From positions 62,001 to 126,000 of the forward strand of contig NW_003314296.1 in assembly GCF_000143415.4 (NCBI RefSeq): a stretch of DNA of 64,000 nt, in the 5' to 3' direction. Source of the DNA: Selaginella moellendorffii (taxonomy: Eukaryota > Streptophyta > Lycopodiopsida > Selaginellales > Selaginellaceae). The notes under the pieces were generated by a model, which saw only the letters and a program-made list of their open reading frames with translations, made no database searches and was not told the origin of the DNA. The position numbers were made by a program, and so were the translations under genes. Shown here in pieces: positions 32,101-43,323 of this stretch (its first letter is position 1; each line of letters starts with the position of its first letter).

Positions 32101-34415
32101 TCAAACCCGGTCTCCCATTTGGACGTTTAGAGACCCCGTCCTCGTGGACGAATCAAACACGTACTCCGCGCGAATCTCACCCACCTTTACACCCAGCCCC
32201 AAAAGGATCCCAGTGTCTTCGTTCCTCCAAAACCTTACTCCTCGATCGAGAGCTGCGAAGGACTCGACATAACTGTAAGCGTAGTGCTGCCTCCGGATTG
32301 GAACGCGCGCTTCGGCCATTAGCTGCTTGAGACGAGCAAAAGCATACGAAGTTTTACTGCGAAGGAACGAAAGAAATGGTGGTATTACCTCGAAAAAGCT
32401 CCAGCAGCTTGCGTTTGAAGCGCGAGGATTTGCAAAAGCTAGATAGCTTGGAGCCATCCCCAACATGCCACCATAGCGTGCTCGGAGAATCACCAGCGGA
32501 AAGGAGTCGGGAGTAGTGGAAGGCAGCGGCAAGAATCTCGTCGTCGAGAGGAGGTGCTTGTTGAAAAACGACGTCGTCTTGCTGCCAAGGCCGACACCTT
32601 GATCAACCTGTGAGAGTGAGAGCAGCATGAAACTTTGAGCGAGGCAAAATATTAAAATGATAAACGCCTTGCCTGGAATGTATCAATTGCCCCGACTCGC
32701 GCACGATGCACGAGACGAGTGTTGTCTCGAGTGATCTTGACGTTGAGAAACGGGACGCGATCGATACCATCTGCTAACAAGTCTCGATCGTCAAGCGTTT
32801 GCACCGGTCCAAGAACGTCCCGTGTTGACACTTCTTCTACCACGAACCCGTAAACTAGCTTGCTCCCTTTGGAAAGTTTCTGCAAGGGAAATAGTGAGAA
32901 AAGCACCATGTTTCCGCAATGGATTTACCTCTGTGATGCCTGTTTTGAACCCAGCATGGTCCACCCAAACCACAGGCGTCTGCTCTCGACTCGTGGGATG
33001 CGAGAGAACCGCCGTCAGCTTCCTCGAATTGTAACAGCCGACTCGAAAAATCTTGTCTTTCGGGCCGTCAACATACGGGTGAGCATACTCCAACTTAAAT
33101 TGAGAGTCATCCTGTTGTCACAGCTAGATGTTGGCTCCTGCGGAAATAAATTGCGACCTTACTTGAGGACGCAAAAGATCGTTTGAGTTGATAGATCCAT
33201 GCAGAGTTCTGTTCTTCCCGGCAATGTTTCGGTGCTCTACGGACAGAGTTCCAGCTGGTCGAATCGAAGCCTGCCATCCAATTAGACAAGCACAAAAAAA
33301 GAGAGATTCAAAAACAATACCAGGATCGGCTTTCCAGAATCGGAAGAAAAGAAGCTCAATCCCGTTTGGAAGTCGCACGCATCCTGCGGTTTTTCTTGGA
33401 TGAAGAATCGAAGCGAAACTCCATCCAGATCATTCCTCCTGACATCCACGTTTACTTTTTCAAAAAGTTGGAGCTGCCGCAAGCTTTGCAGTGCTTGCTT
33501 GATCGCATTACTGTTGTAAGGCATCCCTTCCATCACCTAACAACAGAAAGAAAAAAAAGAAGCGAGCTACGAATGAATAACCAGCGCAAGAAGAAAAACA
33601 AAAAGAGAGAAAGAACTTACAGTTCGTGGAAGCTCTCGAAAGATAGTTTCTCTCGAAGTTAGACCCTGGATCGCATTACCCTCCACATCCTTGAAGGAAA
33701 CTCTAGTGTCAGTGATGGTTCCTTCGCTGACCCTGCAGCATAACACTCCAGTTGAGGATCCAGTGAAGCCTCTCACTTTGGCCAATCCAAACCCCTGTCG
33801 ACGATACCAGTTCTCCACCTCTTCCTTGATCCAAACCAAAGTGTTCCTATCACCATAGCATCCCCGGCGCACTAGCTGGCTCGTGATATCAGCCTGGACG
33901 AAGCAAGGAAGCAAACAAGGCCCCCACAGTTCATCCTCCCTAGCGAAAGCTCTCCACCCATGATCATCACTAACAGGACCGACATTTACGCAGTAGAACG
34001 CTCTAATCCTTGCCGGGACCGAGGACGATGATTCCTCTTCCTGTGTTTCTTCCACCATGGAAGAACTAACTCTCCCAGAAGGGAGCGAGAAATCCCATCC
34101 ATCGTGTTCCTGGAACCCAGAATCATTGCCGCTGTTACCCCGATTACCGCCACTGCCGCCGCCCGCGCCAGTGAATGGAGTGGACTCTATCGGATTTCCC
34201 GACTCCCCTCGCGGCTTAGAAGGATTTCCAGGAGCGCCGGCGAGCGATGTGATCTTCTTGAAGAATCCTAGCGAGCATGTCCGGACAGGAGCTACCGGCG
34301 GCAAATCGAATGGAGTGTGAAATACGAGCTCCAGGCGAGCACGATGAGAATGGAGATCAAACCTGGCTGCTGCTGGTGCTGCTGTTCCAAGCGCCTGGAT
34401 CGAGCAGCAGCTCAT
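32101..34415 (-). CDS. OMP85/BamA-superfamily outer-envelope protein (OEP80/Toc75-like), about 650 aa, 7 exons
   Basis: Predicted beta-barrel protein of the chloroplast outer envelope; OEP80/Toc75 relatives act in barrel-protein assembly and import. Exons on the minus strand are 34415-33621, 33536-33321, 33270-33163, 33111-32929, 32879-32673, 32607-32389 and 32325-32101 (the last start could be 32322). All junctions are phase 0. Intron 5 has a GC donor (CAG|GCAAGG); the others are GT-AG. The N-terminus is Ser/Gly-rich. POTRA-like sequence follows (SRETIFRELPRT, YNSNAIKQALQSLRQLQLF), then strand-like repeats (QFKLEYAHPYVDGPKDKIF). The tail GLGVKVGEIRAEYVFD resembles the conserved C-terminus of plant OEP80/P39 relatives. 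Which subfamily is uncertain. Confidence 0.75.
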
Positions 34416-34577
34416 CTTAGAACCCTAGATTCCGCGACCGATCAATCGACATGTAGAAATATTTCGGGGAATTCCTGCCACGTCGAGAACTTCTCATAAA
34501 CCCTAAAATTCTTTTTGCCCTTGTAAAACCCTCTAAGCTCAAAATACAATTAGTAGGTTGAGTAGTTAATCATAAAA

Positions 34578-34650
34578 GCGGGGATAGCTCAGTTGGGAGA
34601 GCGTTAGACTGAAGATCTAAAGGTCGCGTGTTCGATCCACGCTCACCGCA
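34578..34650 (+). tRNA. trnF-GAA: tRNA-Phe (GAA)
   Basis: A 73-nt cloverleaf, intronless, with anticodon GAA in CTGAAGA, D-arm AGCTCAGTTGGGAGAGC, T-arm GTTCGATCC and discriminator A. It matches the plant cytosolic tRNA-Phe as I remember it, except for a paired change in the anticodon stem (TTAGA/TCTAA instead of TCAGA/TCTGA). A T-rich stretch after the gene can serve as RNA polymerase III terminator. Confidence 0.95.
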
Positions 34651-34670
34651 AAAATGATCCTCTTTATTTT

Positions 34671-34930
34671 TGGTTTGCTTAATGATATATCTAGAATATG
34701 CTTGGATATTTTAGAATATTCTACCATCTAACGGTTGTTATTCATTTAGATTAATTTTATATTTATAATTTATAAACATGTTTATAATTTATAAACTTTT
34801 TAAAACCCTTTCTAGTATATTCTATTATCTTATGGAATAAGATTAATCTTGTGTTTATAAATTACAAACATGTTTATATTTATAAACTTTATCTGATCAA
34901 TTGGATTAATAAGTAATAATAAAACTAATA
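34671..34930. repeat. AT-rich dispersed repeat, copy A
   Basis: Starts TTTTGGTTTGCTTAA and runs through TTTTAGAATATTCTACC, GGTTGTTATTCATTTAG and repeated TTATAAACATG blocks. The same order is found at 59211-59470. No coding capacity is seen; it could be a small non-autonomous element. Confidence 0.65.
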
Positions 34931-35485
34931 TTAAACAAACCAAGCAACGCGTAGCAATTTATTAAATAACTGTTATTTTTTTGGAGGTTGAGACAGAAAA
35001 AACTGTTCTCCCTGTAAGCTAGTTGGACGACGATTCGCTGAGACACGAGAAGATCTCCAGACAAACAAGACAAAACCTTCTCCCGGCAAAGATTCATCGC
35101 TTAGATTGCATTGTGCCGCCTAGCAAAGCAAGCAAGGACGACACATATGATCAGCTTACGAAAGCATATACGAGCGTTCATTACGGACCTCCTCGGCTGT
35201 GAAACGCTTTTCACCGGACTGGCACGAACAATACGACGTTGCTCCGCTTTTGGTGATCATCACTGTGTAAATTCCCTGGAATAAAGCCTGAAGCAAAGCA
35301 AGAGAGGAAAAGTATTAGAACAACAACCGCAGTAAAATCCACGACACAAGCAAATGTAGAAGCTCACCACACAAGAGCAAAAGTAGAAGCTCTGTTACCT
35401 TAGAGACTTACCATTTCCGGGATTCTTGTTCTCAGCCAACAGTTTTTCCAGGCATGCAGCTCTGGATAATCTCGTTGCTCGTCGC
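34931..35485. other. CYP78A upstream region
   Basis: Promoter side of the P450 gene. A coding-like minus-strand frame (35450-35160, possibly spliced) lies here and is discussed among the findings; I do not annotate it as a gene. Confidence 0.4.
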
Positions 35486-35492
35486 TATAAAA
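35486..35492 (+). promoter_or_regulatory. TATA box of the CYP78A-like gene
   Basis: TATAAAA in the context GTCGCTATAAAACCGG, 89 bp before the chosen ATG, gives a probable transcription start near 35515. Confidence 0.55.
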
Positions 35493-35580
35493 CCGGAACC
35501 ATCTCCGGAGCAAGCTCAGTGTCTCAGGCTCTCTTTTTCTCCCTGGCTTGCCTCCCCAAAGCATTCTCGACTCGATCATC

Positions 35581-37217
35581 ATGGGGTCGTCTTCTGGATT
35601 CGATTGGTGGATCCTCACTCTGCTGCCTTTCTTCCCGCGGCATTTGCTTGCTGAAGCCGACGATCATGCATGGCGACTTATCGCTGCTGCTCTGGCCATG
35701 CTGGTTGTAGCTGCCGTCTCGGCGATCCTGGCTTCTTGGCTTGTTCCCGGTGGCAATGCATGGGGGAGGACGCTGAGGAAGAAGCAGACCATCCCGGGGC
35801 CCAGAGGATGGCCAGTGCTTGGAGTCCTCACGGAGATGGGAGGCCAAGCTCACCGAAAGTTGGCCAAGCTTGCTGAGAAGTACCATGCGAAGGAGCTCAT
35901 GGCCTTCAGCCTGGGTAACACGAGGATGATCATCACCAGCAAGCCGGAAGTGGCACGAGAGCTGCTCAACAGCTCCGAGTTCGCAGACAGGCCCCTCAAG
36001 CAGTCGGCTCAGCAGCTCCTTTTTGGACGAGCAATCGGCTTTGCTCCCTATGGAGATTACTGGCGTAACTTGCGAAGGATCGCCTCCAACTATCTCTTCT
36101 CTCCACGCCAGATTGCTGCTCACGAACCATCTCGTCAGGAGGAGACGAGCAGGATGATCAAAGCGATGAGTACCTTTGCAGCGGAAAACCACGGCCTTGT
36201 CCGAGTCCGGGACTTTCTCCAGCGAGCTTCGCTCAACAATATCATGCAGACTGTGTTTGGCAGGAGGTTCGAGGACGGCTCTGAGGACGCTGCTGAGCTC
36301 GCTGAGATGGTGAGAGAAGGCTTCGAGCTGCTTGGTGCGTTCAACTGGGCCGATCACTTGCCAGCTCTCAAGACAGTCGATCCCCAGAACATCCTCCAAC
36401 GCTGTGCTGTGTTGGTCCCTCGAGTGACGAGCTTTGTTCAGAAGATTATTGATGATCACCGCCAACAGGAGGTCAAGACCGCACAGCCGGACTTTGTTGA
36501 TGTGCTGCTCTCTTTGGATGGCGAGGACAAGCTTGACGACGCCGACATGATCGCTGTTCTCTGGGTAAGCAACCGACATTATTCTTGTTTCTTGTTTCCA
36601 CAGCTTACATGTCGAATGCTTCGCAGGAGATGATATTCCGAGGCACTGACAGCGTTGCCCTTCTCACCGAGTGGATTGTCGCAGAGCTCGTCCTCCATCC
36701 TGAAATCCAGAGCAAGTTGAGAGATGAGATCATTAGCTTGGCTGGAAAATCTAGAGTTCCCGAATCCGACCTCAACAAAATGGTGTACCTCCAAGCTGTG
36801 GTGAAGGAGACTCTTAGAATGCATCCTCCGGGTCCCTTGCTCTCTTGGGCAAGACTGGCAATTCACGACGTAAGCTTGGCTGGGCACCACATCCCTGCAG
36901 GCACCACAGCCATGGTAAACATGTGGTCCATCACTCACGATCCATCCATCTGGTCCGAGCCTGAGAAATTTAACCCGGAGAGATTCCTTGAGCAAGACAT
37001 CGACGTGAAAGGAACCGACTTACGTCTCGCTCCATTCGGAGCTGGTCGGCGAGTGTGTCCCGGACGAGCTCTTGGCCTTGCCACTGTCCTCCTCTGGACT
37101 GCTCGACTGGTGCAAGAGTTCCAGTTCCAGGCAGACTCCCTCCATCCCGTGGATCTCACCGAAGTTCTCAAACTCTCGAGTGAGATGGCTACACCTTTGT
37201 TGGTAAAGGTCCTCTAG
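35581..37217 (+). CDS. CYP78A: Cytochrome P450, CYP78A-like, 524 aa, 2 exons
   Basis: Heme mono-oxygenase anchored in the ER. CYP78A enzymes control organ and seed size through an unidentified mobile signal. Exons are 35581-36564 and 36627-37217, with a 62-nt GT-AG intron in phase 0. The ATG context is ATCATGG, and the upstream in-frame TTG was not used. An N-terminal membrane segment (about 30-55; [19 protein letters not shown]) is followed by the proline hinge [25 protein letters not shown] corresponds to helix C. The I-helix motif is [13 protein letters not shown], with Ser where CYP78A members usually have Thr. [11 protein letters not shown] carries ExxR, and FNPERF follows. The heme loop [14 protein letters not shown] has its ligand Cys near residue 472. 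The length is normal for the family and no defect is seen. Confidence 0.93.
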
Positions 37218-37329
37218 CAGTTTAAAGGTCCTATAGCAGTTTGTACTTTAAATTTTTTTCAGTGAATAATACTGAAGAGAGGTAGTTTACCTGAAAGCAG
37301 TCGCCTAGTTTTCTGATGGGAACGTCTTG

Positions 37330-38806
37330 GATTTTTTCTTTTGCACAAAGTACGTCTCGCAGGACCCTTGTTGCCGAGGATACTCGGCGATCGGATGCAA
37401 AACGCGGGAGCAAAGCGGCTTGCTGGCGTGCGGCAGCTCCAGAGACATAGCAACTGGCAGTAAGCTCCAGTTGCATGCCGTCGAAAGTGGTCTCAGCAGC
37501 ATAATGAGCATGTATGCCAAGTGCGGTAGCATGTCCCAAGCTCGCAGTGTTTTTGACAGCATCCACTTCAAAGATATCGTCTCTTGGAACTCCCTGCTTG
37601 TTGGATATGTCCAGAATGGTGACAGCCATGTCGCTGTCGATCTCTTCTGGTCGATGCAACAGTCTCCTGACTCCCGAACTTTCGTCGCCGCGCTGATGGC
37701 CTGGCCCCGCAAACTTCGTCCTCTTCAAGTTTGAAGTTGCTCCTTGATATAGGAACCCGAATCCAATTGCAGGCACAGAGCAGTGGCTGCGTTCCAGTAT
37801 CGGACAGAGCCATAATCTCCTCTCCTGGACTGCTCTTGCTCCTTGTCCGGATGCTCCCGCTTTCGTTGCTGCGTTCATGGCTTGCTCCAGCTTGAATCGG
37901 CCGAAATTGTGAGCGCGTAAAACTTAAGTCCCTGGAGAGAGGAATGCCGCTCCACGCTAGAGCAGGCAAGCAGGGACTCATCCGCAGCATGTACGTGGCC
38001 ACTGGAGTACTTGACATGTTCACAAACTGCGGAAACCTGCTCAATGCTCGCCGACGTTGTTCTCTGGAACTCTTTAATCCTCGGCTACGTAGAGAATGAA
38101 GAAGCGCAGCTCGCATTGCAGCTGTTTTCGAGGATGGGTTCCGCCAATGCTCGGACTTATGTCGCAGCTCTCTGGCCAACGAGTCGACGGAAAGCTTGAT
38201 TTCCTGCGAGCGGATGCCACACTGAGGCCTTCGTAGCAAACAGTCTGGTGGACATGTATGCTAGGTGTGGAAGCCTGGACGAATCTCGAAAAGTTCTCGA
38301 TACCATCGAGCCTCCAAATGCGGCTTCCTGGACTGCGTTGCTGCTTGGATACGTCGATGGCGGCAAATCCAAGAAGGTCTTGAGCTCATTAGACGCAGAA
38401 AGTTCACGCCAGATGCTCGTTGCTGCATTGGTAGCCAGCGGCAGATTAGTCGACATTTAGGCTGGGAAGAATCGTACTCTCAGCTTGCAGTCACGCCGGC
38501 CTCGTCAACAAAGGAAAGATGTTTTTCCAGATGAACGAATTTGGAGCACCTGTGGAGGCACAGCATTACAGCTGCATGATCGATCTTCTTGGTCGTGCAG
38601 ACCGCTTAGATGAAGTTATTGAGCTTCTCGGACAGATGCCTGAGCGAGCCGACCAAGCAACTTGGATGACGGTCCTGAGTGCCTGTTGGAAACGGAAGAA
38701 CGGAGCCGTTGGCGAGCTCGCTTGCCAATCCCTTCTCAAGTTGGATGGTGAAAATGCTGCTGCATGCGTCCTCATATCGAACATCTATAACGGTGCTGAA
38801 AACTAG
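37330..38806 (+). pseudogene. Degenerate PLS-type PPR gene
   Basis: Broken plus-strand PPR repeats in changing frames: MYAKCGSMSQARSVFDS near 37508, VGYVQNGDSHVAVDLF near 37600, MYARCGSLDESRKVLD near 38251 and YSCMIDLLGRADRLDEVIELL-like sequence near 38570, ending in an E-domain-like tail (ACVLISNIYNG). Stops and frameshifts separate the blocks. It stops 7 bp from the 3' end of the intact convergent PPR gene, to which it is related. Confidence 0.8.
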
Positions 38807-38812
38807 TTGGAA

Positions 38813-41326
38813 TCACCAAAAGTTACCGCAGGAACACTTGCCATCCTCGAACGTATGGAAACGCCCCCCGTCTCTACAAATGATCGTCCTCTTCTCGATC
38901 CTTGAGATAATTGCAGTGGCATTGTGACAGTCGTCACAGACTCTTAAGTTTTTGCCGATCCGGATAGGACTGCCTGGGGGCGAATTGATCAAAGCACAGC
39001 CGATAGCGAGCCTCTCGCTGTGTCCACACAGTGAGCTCTCCATCTTTTCATCGGTCGAGAACTTGTGTGCAGCACTCCCGGCGTCAGTAACATAACCGTG
39101 TTCCTTCATCTCTCCTACCAGCTTCTTCAGCTTTGCGTTGATCTCTTTAATTTGCGGATGTGAGCTCTCGTGAGCCATGAACCTGTGAACTTTACCATCC
39201 CTGTCATTCCACCAACTCTGTCCTGCTTCTTTCCAAGCTCCTGCTTCTCTCATTTTGGCTAGAACCCCCTTTTTATCCTCCCACCTTCCTAAACTCCCGT
39301 AAAGATTTCCCATCAGTGCATAAGCAGCACCATCACTTGCATCGAATGTCAGCAGCGTTTCAAAAGCCAGCCTTCCGAGCTGAATATTCTTCCACTTCTT
39401 GCTCGCAGCAAGGATAGCCGTCCACGTAACAGCATCTGCTTCAAATGGCATTATCTTCAAAGTCTCCACTGCACAATCTAGATGGTTAGATCGTCCCAGA
39501 AGATCAATCAGGCACGTATAGTGCTGAGGATTTGGACTTACGCCGTACCTTGGCAGCATCTCCTCGAAGATAGACTTGGCCTTGTCTACTAAACCAGCGT
39601 GACTGCATGCGTTTAAGAGGGAAAGGAAAGTGATTCCATTTGCTGGCACGCCTTCACGTTGCATTATCTCAAACAAATCGAACACTCGGCCCGCATTTCC
39701 TTGGTAGCCATATCCAACCAGCAAAGCATTCCACTGCACGCAATCCTTGTCAGAACTTGTGGTGTCAAACAGATGCTCCGCAAGCAATAAGGAGCCACAC
39801 TTACCATAAAAATCCACCAAAGCATTCGCAACAGCGTCGTAATTTTCTAGTCCTCGCCTGTAGATATCCGCCTGGATCCTCCTCCCTGTTTCCAATGCTA
39901 CAACACTTCCACATGCCCCGAGAACAGCAACAAACGCCCGAGCATCTGGAAAGCAGCCGGAAGAACTTAAGCACGAAAAGTTTTCCAATGCCAGGAATTC
40001 CTCGCCATTGTCTGCATAACCAAGTATGAGCGCCGTCCAGGACACAATGTCATAACGTACCATGCTGTCAAAAACGCGACGGGCATCCACCATGCTCCCA
40101 CACTTCGAGTAAGTATCGATCAGTGTGTTTGCCAAGAAGATTTCCGAGTCGTATCCACTTGTTGCAGATTGTGAGTGGATAGACATCACACTTTCCAAGC
40201 AGCTGAGTTTTACAGGCCTCTCGGAGACTTGTTTCCCAGCTTCAGCTGTTGCCAGATTTGCACAGGCCGTAAGTGCAGCCGTGAAGAGCCCGGGATTCGA
40301 CGACCGTTTGCCTGTCTGCATGCACGAGAACAGGTCAATAGCAAGCTTGTTTTCGTCATTCTCTACATACCCGAGAACCATTGCAGTCCTTAGAACCGCA
40401 TCGTGACGAGGCACACGGTCAAAAACCATGCGAGCATCCGCCAGGCTCCCGCAGTTGGCGTAGACTGACACCAGCGTGCTTGCTACGAAGATGTTTTCCC
40501 AACAGCTGAGCTTCACAGCCAGAGAATGCAGCTCCATCCCTCTTTGGAGACTTTCAAGTTTCAAAAGCCTGCCATCCGTTTCCATGCCTTGCTCTTTCTC
40601 TGCCAGACTCGCACAAGCCGTCAATGCAGCCACGAAGGCTCGAGCATCTGGTTCATATCCCAAGGAGAGCATCCGAAAGAAGAGTCCCAAAGCCACGCCG
40701 GGCTCGTCATTCTCTGCGTAGCCGAGAACCAGTGAAGTCCAGGAAACGACGTTGTGAACCGGCATCCTTTCGAAAACTTTCCGCGAGTCGTCCATGCTAC
40801 CACACTTGGCGTACATATCCACCAGCGTGCTTGCCAAGTAAAGTTGTGAGTCCACCCCTACTGCTACGGCCTGAGAGTGTATAATCTTTCCTGTTTCCAG
40901 ATACTTGAGGCTTACGAGTTTGCCATCGACCCGGCTTCTCACGTCGCTTGCAGCGAGCTTGGTGCAGGCCATCAGAGCAGCTGTGAAAGTTCTAGCGTTC
41001 GGGGCGGCATTCGAGCTGCGTTGCATGGCCGAAAAGCTTCGCAGAGCCAGCGCACTATCCCCGTTCTCGAAGTATCCGAGAATCAATGCGTTCCAAGGTA
41101 CAGCATCGCGGACGGGCATGAGGTCGAAGACTTTCTGAGCATCCGGCATGCTCCCGCATTTGGCATACATATCTACCAAGGTGGTTGCCACGAAAATGTT
41201 TGAACTGAATCCACGTTTTGCAGCATCTTCATGATACTGTCTCCCAGCTTCAATATCTCCTGTTCTGGTGCACTCCTTCAGTGCTCTCAGCAAGGACCCA
41301 ACGTCGCTGCAACTTTGGCTGAAACG
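38813..41326 (-). CDS. PLS-DYW pentatricopeptide repeat protein ending in NFW, about 837 aa
   Basis: Predicted organellar C-to-U RNA editing factor. Alternating P, L and S repeats occupy most of the protein (for example LVDMYAKCGSMPDAQKVFD). E motifs follow, then a DYW deaminase domain with the zinc and catalytic motif HSE in CGHSERLAIGCALIN and the second cysteine pair in RVCDDCH. The C-terminus reads CSCGNFW rather than DYW. The frame is open for 2.5 kb. The true start is unresolved: a likely acceptor (TTTCAG) lies at 41327, and a short upstream exon near 41400-41360 is probable, but no ATG joined in frame. Two broken relatives flank it. Confidence 0.88.
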   Translation of the reverse strand, partial: RFSQSCSDVGSLLRALKECTRTGDIEAGRQYHEDAAKRGFSSNIFVATTLVDMYAKCGSMPDAQKVFDLMPVRDAVPWNALILGYFENGDSALALRSFSAMQRSSNAAPNARTFTAALMACTKLAASDVRSRVDGKLVSLKYLETGKIIHSQAVAVGVDSQLYLASTLVDMYAKCGSMDDSRKVFERMPVHNVVSWTSLVLGYAENDEPGVALGLFFRMLSLGYEPDARAFVAALTACASLAEKEQGMETDGRLLKLESLQRGMELHSLAVKLSCWENIFVASTLVSVYANCGSLADARMVFDRVPRHDAVLRTAMVLGYVENDENKLAIDLFSCMQTGKRSSNPGLFTAALTACANLATAEAGKQVSERPVKLSCLESVMSIHSQSATSGYDSEIFLANTLIDTYSKCGSMVDARRVFDSMVRYDIVSWTALILGYADNGEEFLALENFSCLSSSGCFPDARAFVAVLGACGSVVALETGRRIQADIYRRGLENYDAVANALVDFYGKCGSLLLAEHLFDTTSSDKDCVQWNALLVGYGYQGNAGRVFDLFEIMQREGVPANGITFLSLLNACSHAGLVDKAKSIFEEMLPRYGVSPNPQHYTCLIDLLGRSNHLDCAVETLKIMPFEADAVTWTAILAASKKWKNIQLGRLAFETLLTFDASDGAAYALMGNLYGSLGRWEDKKGVLAKMREAGAWKEAGQSWWNDRDGKVHRFMAHESSHPQIKEINAKLKKLVGEMKEHGYVTDAGSAAHKFSTDEKMESSLCGHSERLAIGCALINSPPGSPIRIGKNLRVCDDCHNATAIISRIEKRTIICRDGGRFHTFEDGKCSCGNFW

Positions 41327-41469
41327 AAACAAGAAACGGGATCAAGCGCCTGCGTCAAAACCACAGAAAAGTAGCTTACATCTTTCGCCCAGAGCATGAT
41401 GAAGAGAAGCGAATGAAGACGCTGCCATTCGTTGCCACTTTGGAACCCTACTTAAACTTCCCGGTCTCT

Positions 41470-42790
41470 GTCCAGCCCGGAAAAAGGCTCAAATGCGAAT
41501 TTTCCCACCTGACCATTCTCCCACTTTGCGCAGGCACCCAAAACGGTCATCCAAGCTACCGCGTCCGCTTTGAGAAGGCATGCTTTCCAGCACCTTCACG
41601 GCTTCGTCTAGATGGTTGGCTCTTCCCAGCAGATCGATCATGCCAGTGTAGTGCCGAAGACTTGGAACAACGCCATGCTTGCGTCTTGCAGCGCTTCAAA
41701 GCACTTCTTCCCCTTTTCAACAAGACCAGTATGACTGAATGCCGTGAGAAGCGAGACCAGAGTAGCCTCAGTCGCACATAAGCCTTCGTCCGCCAGCCTT
41801 CGAAATACTGCTACTGCGTGAACTGCATTCCCCTGGTGGCTATATCCCATTATCAACGCATTCCACGCACCGATTTCTCTTGTCATTGCCGTGGTATCAA
41901 AGATGTACTGGGCCGCAGTCATGTCCCCACACTTTCCATAGAAGTCCACCAGGCATGGTGTTACGGTCCCATCGTTCTCAAGCCCAAGCCTGTATCTCTC
42001 TCCCTGAATCTGACGTCCAATGTCTGGCCTCACTATAATGCCACAGGCGACGAAAGCAGCAGCTAAAACTCGCGCATCTGGTTTGCACGACGTATCAGCA
42101 CGCATTTCGAAAAAGAAATCCAGAGCAGACTCCCCTTTGCTTGCCTCAAAATCATCACTGTCCAGGACACAATGTCACGAAGCTCCATCTTCTCATACAC
42201 TCTGCAAGCATCGTCCAGCCTTCCACATTTCGCGTAGGTATCAATCAGCGTGTTTGCCACGGATGTCTTGTCACACAACTTGACAGCTTCAGTTTCCAGG
42301 TATCTCAGTTTGTGAAGAACGAACGCTTGCCGCTTCCCTGTGGATGGCAGCACCTCTAGCCAAACAGCCCACCTTCAGCACTTTCCCTTCAACCTTCTTT
42401 CCTTCCTCGCGCTCGGCCAGATCCGAGCATGCCTCGAGAGCAGCCAGAAGAGTAGTCTCGTTCGGTGTACACCCTTCCGCCACCATCTGTTCAAACACCT
42501 CCCCACAGCCTCCTCGTTCTTCCCGTGCTCCACATACCGGCATTCCACGACACTGTGTCGTGGAAAGCCATCCTGTCAAAGGCCCTCCGAGCGTCGCCCA
42601 GCCTCCCATACTTGGCATGCGTGTCCACCACCGCCGTGGACACGAACACGTTTTGAGTCATACCCGGCCTCCAGAACTTGAGAGTGTAGTGCCATCCCTC
42701 TCTCCAAGCTCTTGAATCGATCGTTCCCAGCGGAGACGCGGGCCGTCACGCGACGAACGTTCTCGCGCTTGGAGAGCATCCCTGTTGCTA
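41470..42790 (-). pseudogene. Degenerate PPR gene adjacent to the DYW gene
   Basis: Minus-strand PPR text in at least four frames: FKSLERGMALHSQVLEAGYD near 42715, CTPNETTLLAALEACSDLAE near 42470, NTLIDTYAKCGRLDDACRVY near 42250, FYGKCGDMTAAQYIFDTT near 41950 and HTGLVEKGKKCFE near 41700. Repeats resemble those of the intact gene downstream (for example LVDFYGKCG). Frameshifts prevent a product, and no DYW domain remains. I infer a decayed tandem duplicate. Confidence 0.8.
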
Positions 42791-42799
42791 GAGACGCGA

Positions 42800-43320
42800 G
42801 AACAAGTAATCGCTGCCAAATGAACTCTTACCACGCTCGAGGTCCTTCAAGCCATCAATCCCGCCAGGAGCGATCGATGATCGTGTTTTCCACGCCTGGA
42901 CACGATTTCCACTGGATATTTCGGAAGAATATCGAAGAAAGACTCACGATTCACGCTCCACTGCAATTGATCCCTCCAAAAATCCGTCATTGTCTTGATC
43001 CAATCCTCGCTCTTCCCTGAAAATCGCATGAAATAAGAAACAAACGTAACGGATCATGTACGATCTCTCGATCAAAATGCTCGATCCTGCTCCTAGAGGT
43101 CTTGACTCACATCGGCCGCGCAATGCCGCCGGGGAATCCAGCTGCGATGCTGCTGAAGACCTGACGCATCCAAAACGCGCTGCTGCTCCTGGAGATCGTC
43201 CGCGCAATGCCGCCGGCGAATCCACGCATCACATTGCTGTGCTTTAGGGTTTTGTCATTCATTCACAAACTAGAATACCTTTACACATGATATACTACAC
43301 AAAATTTTGTTTGCTGGTTC
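42800..43320. other. Intergenic spacer with a short direct repeat
   Basis: CGCGCAATGCCGCCGG followed by GAATCCA occurs at about 43118 and again at about 43200. No gene seen. Confidence 0.5.
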
Positions 43321-43323
43321 TTT

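Noticed and set aside
32326-32388. Reading straight through, or a 32-nt intron, in the OMP85-type gene
   Set aside because: A 32-nt intron is implausibly short. The GT donor at 32388 with an acceptor at 32326 or 32323 restores family-like sequence (MAEARVPIRR) directly after FFE.
37330-38806. Multi-exon model for the plus-strand PPR fragments
   Set aside because: Breaks occur inside repeats without consistent splice sites; decay explains them better.
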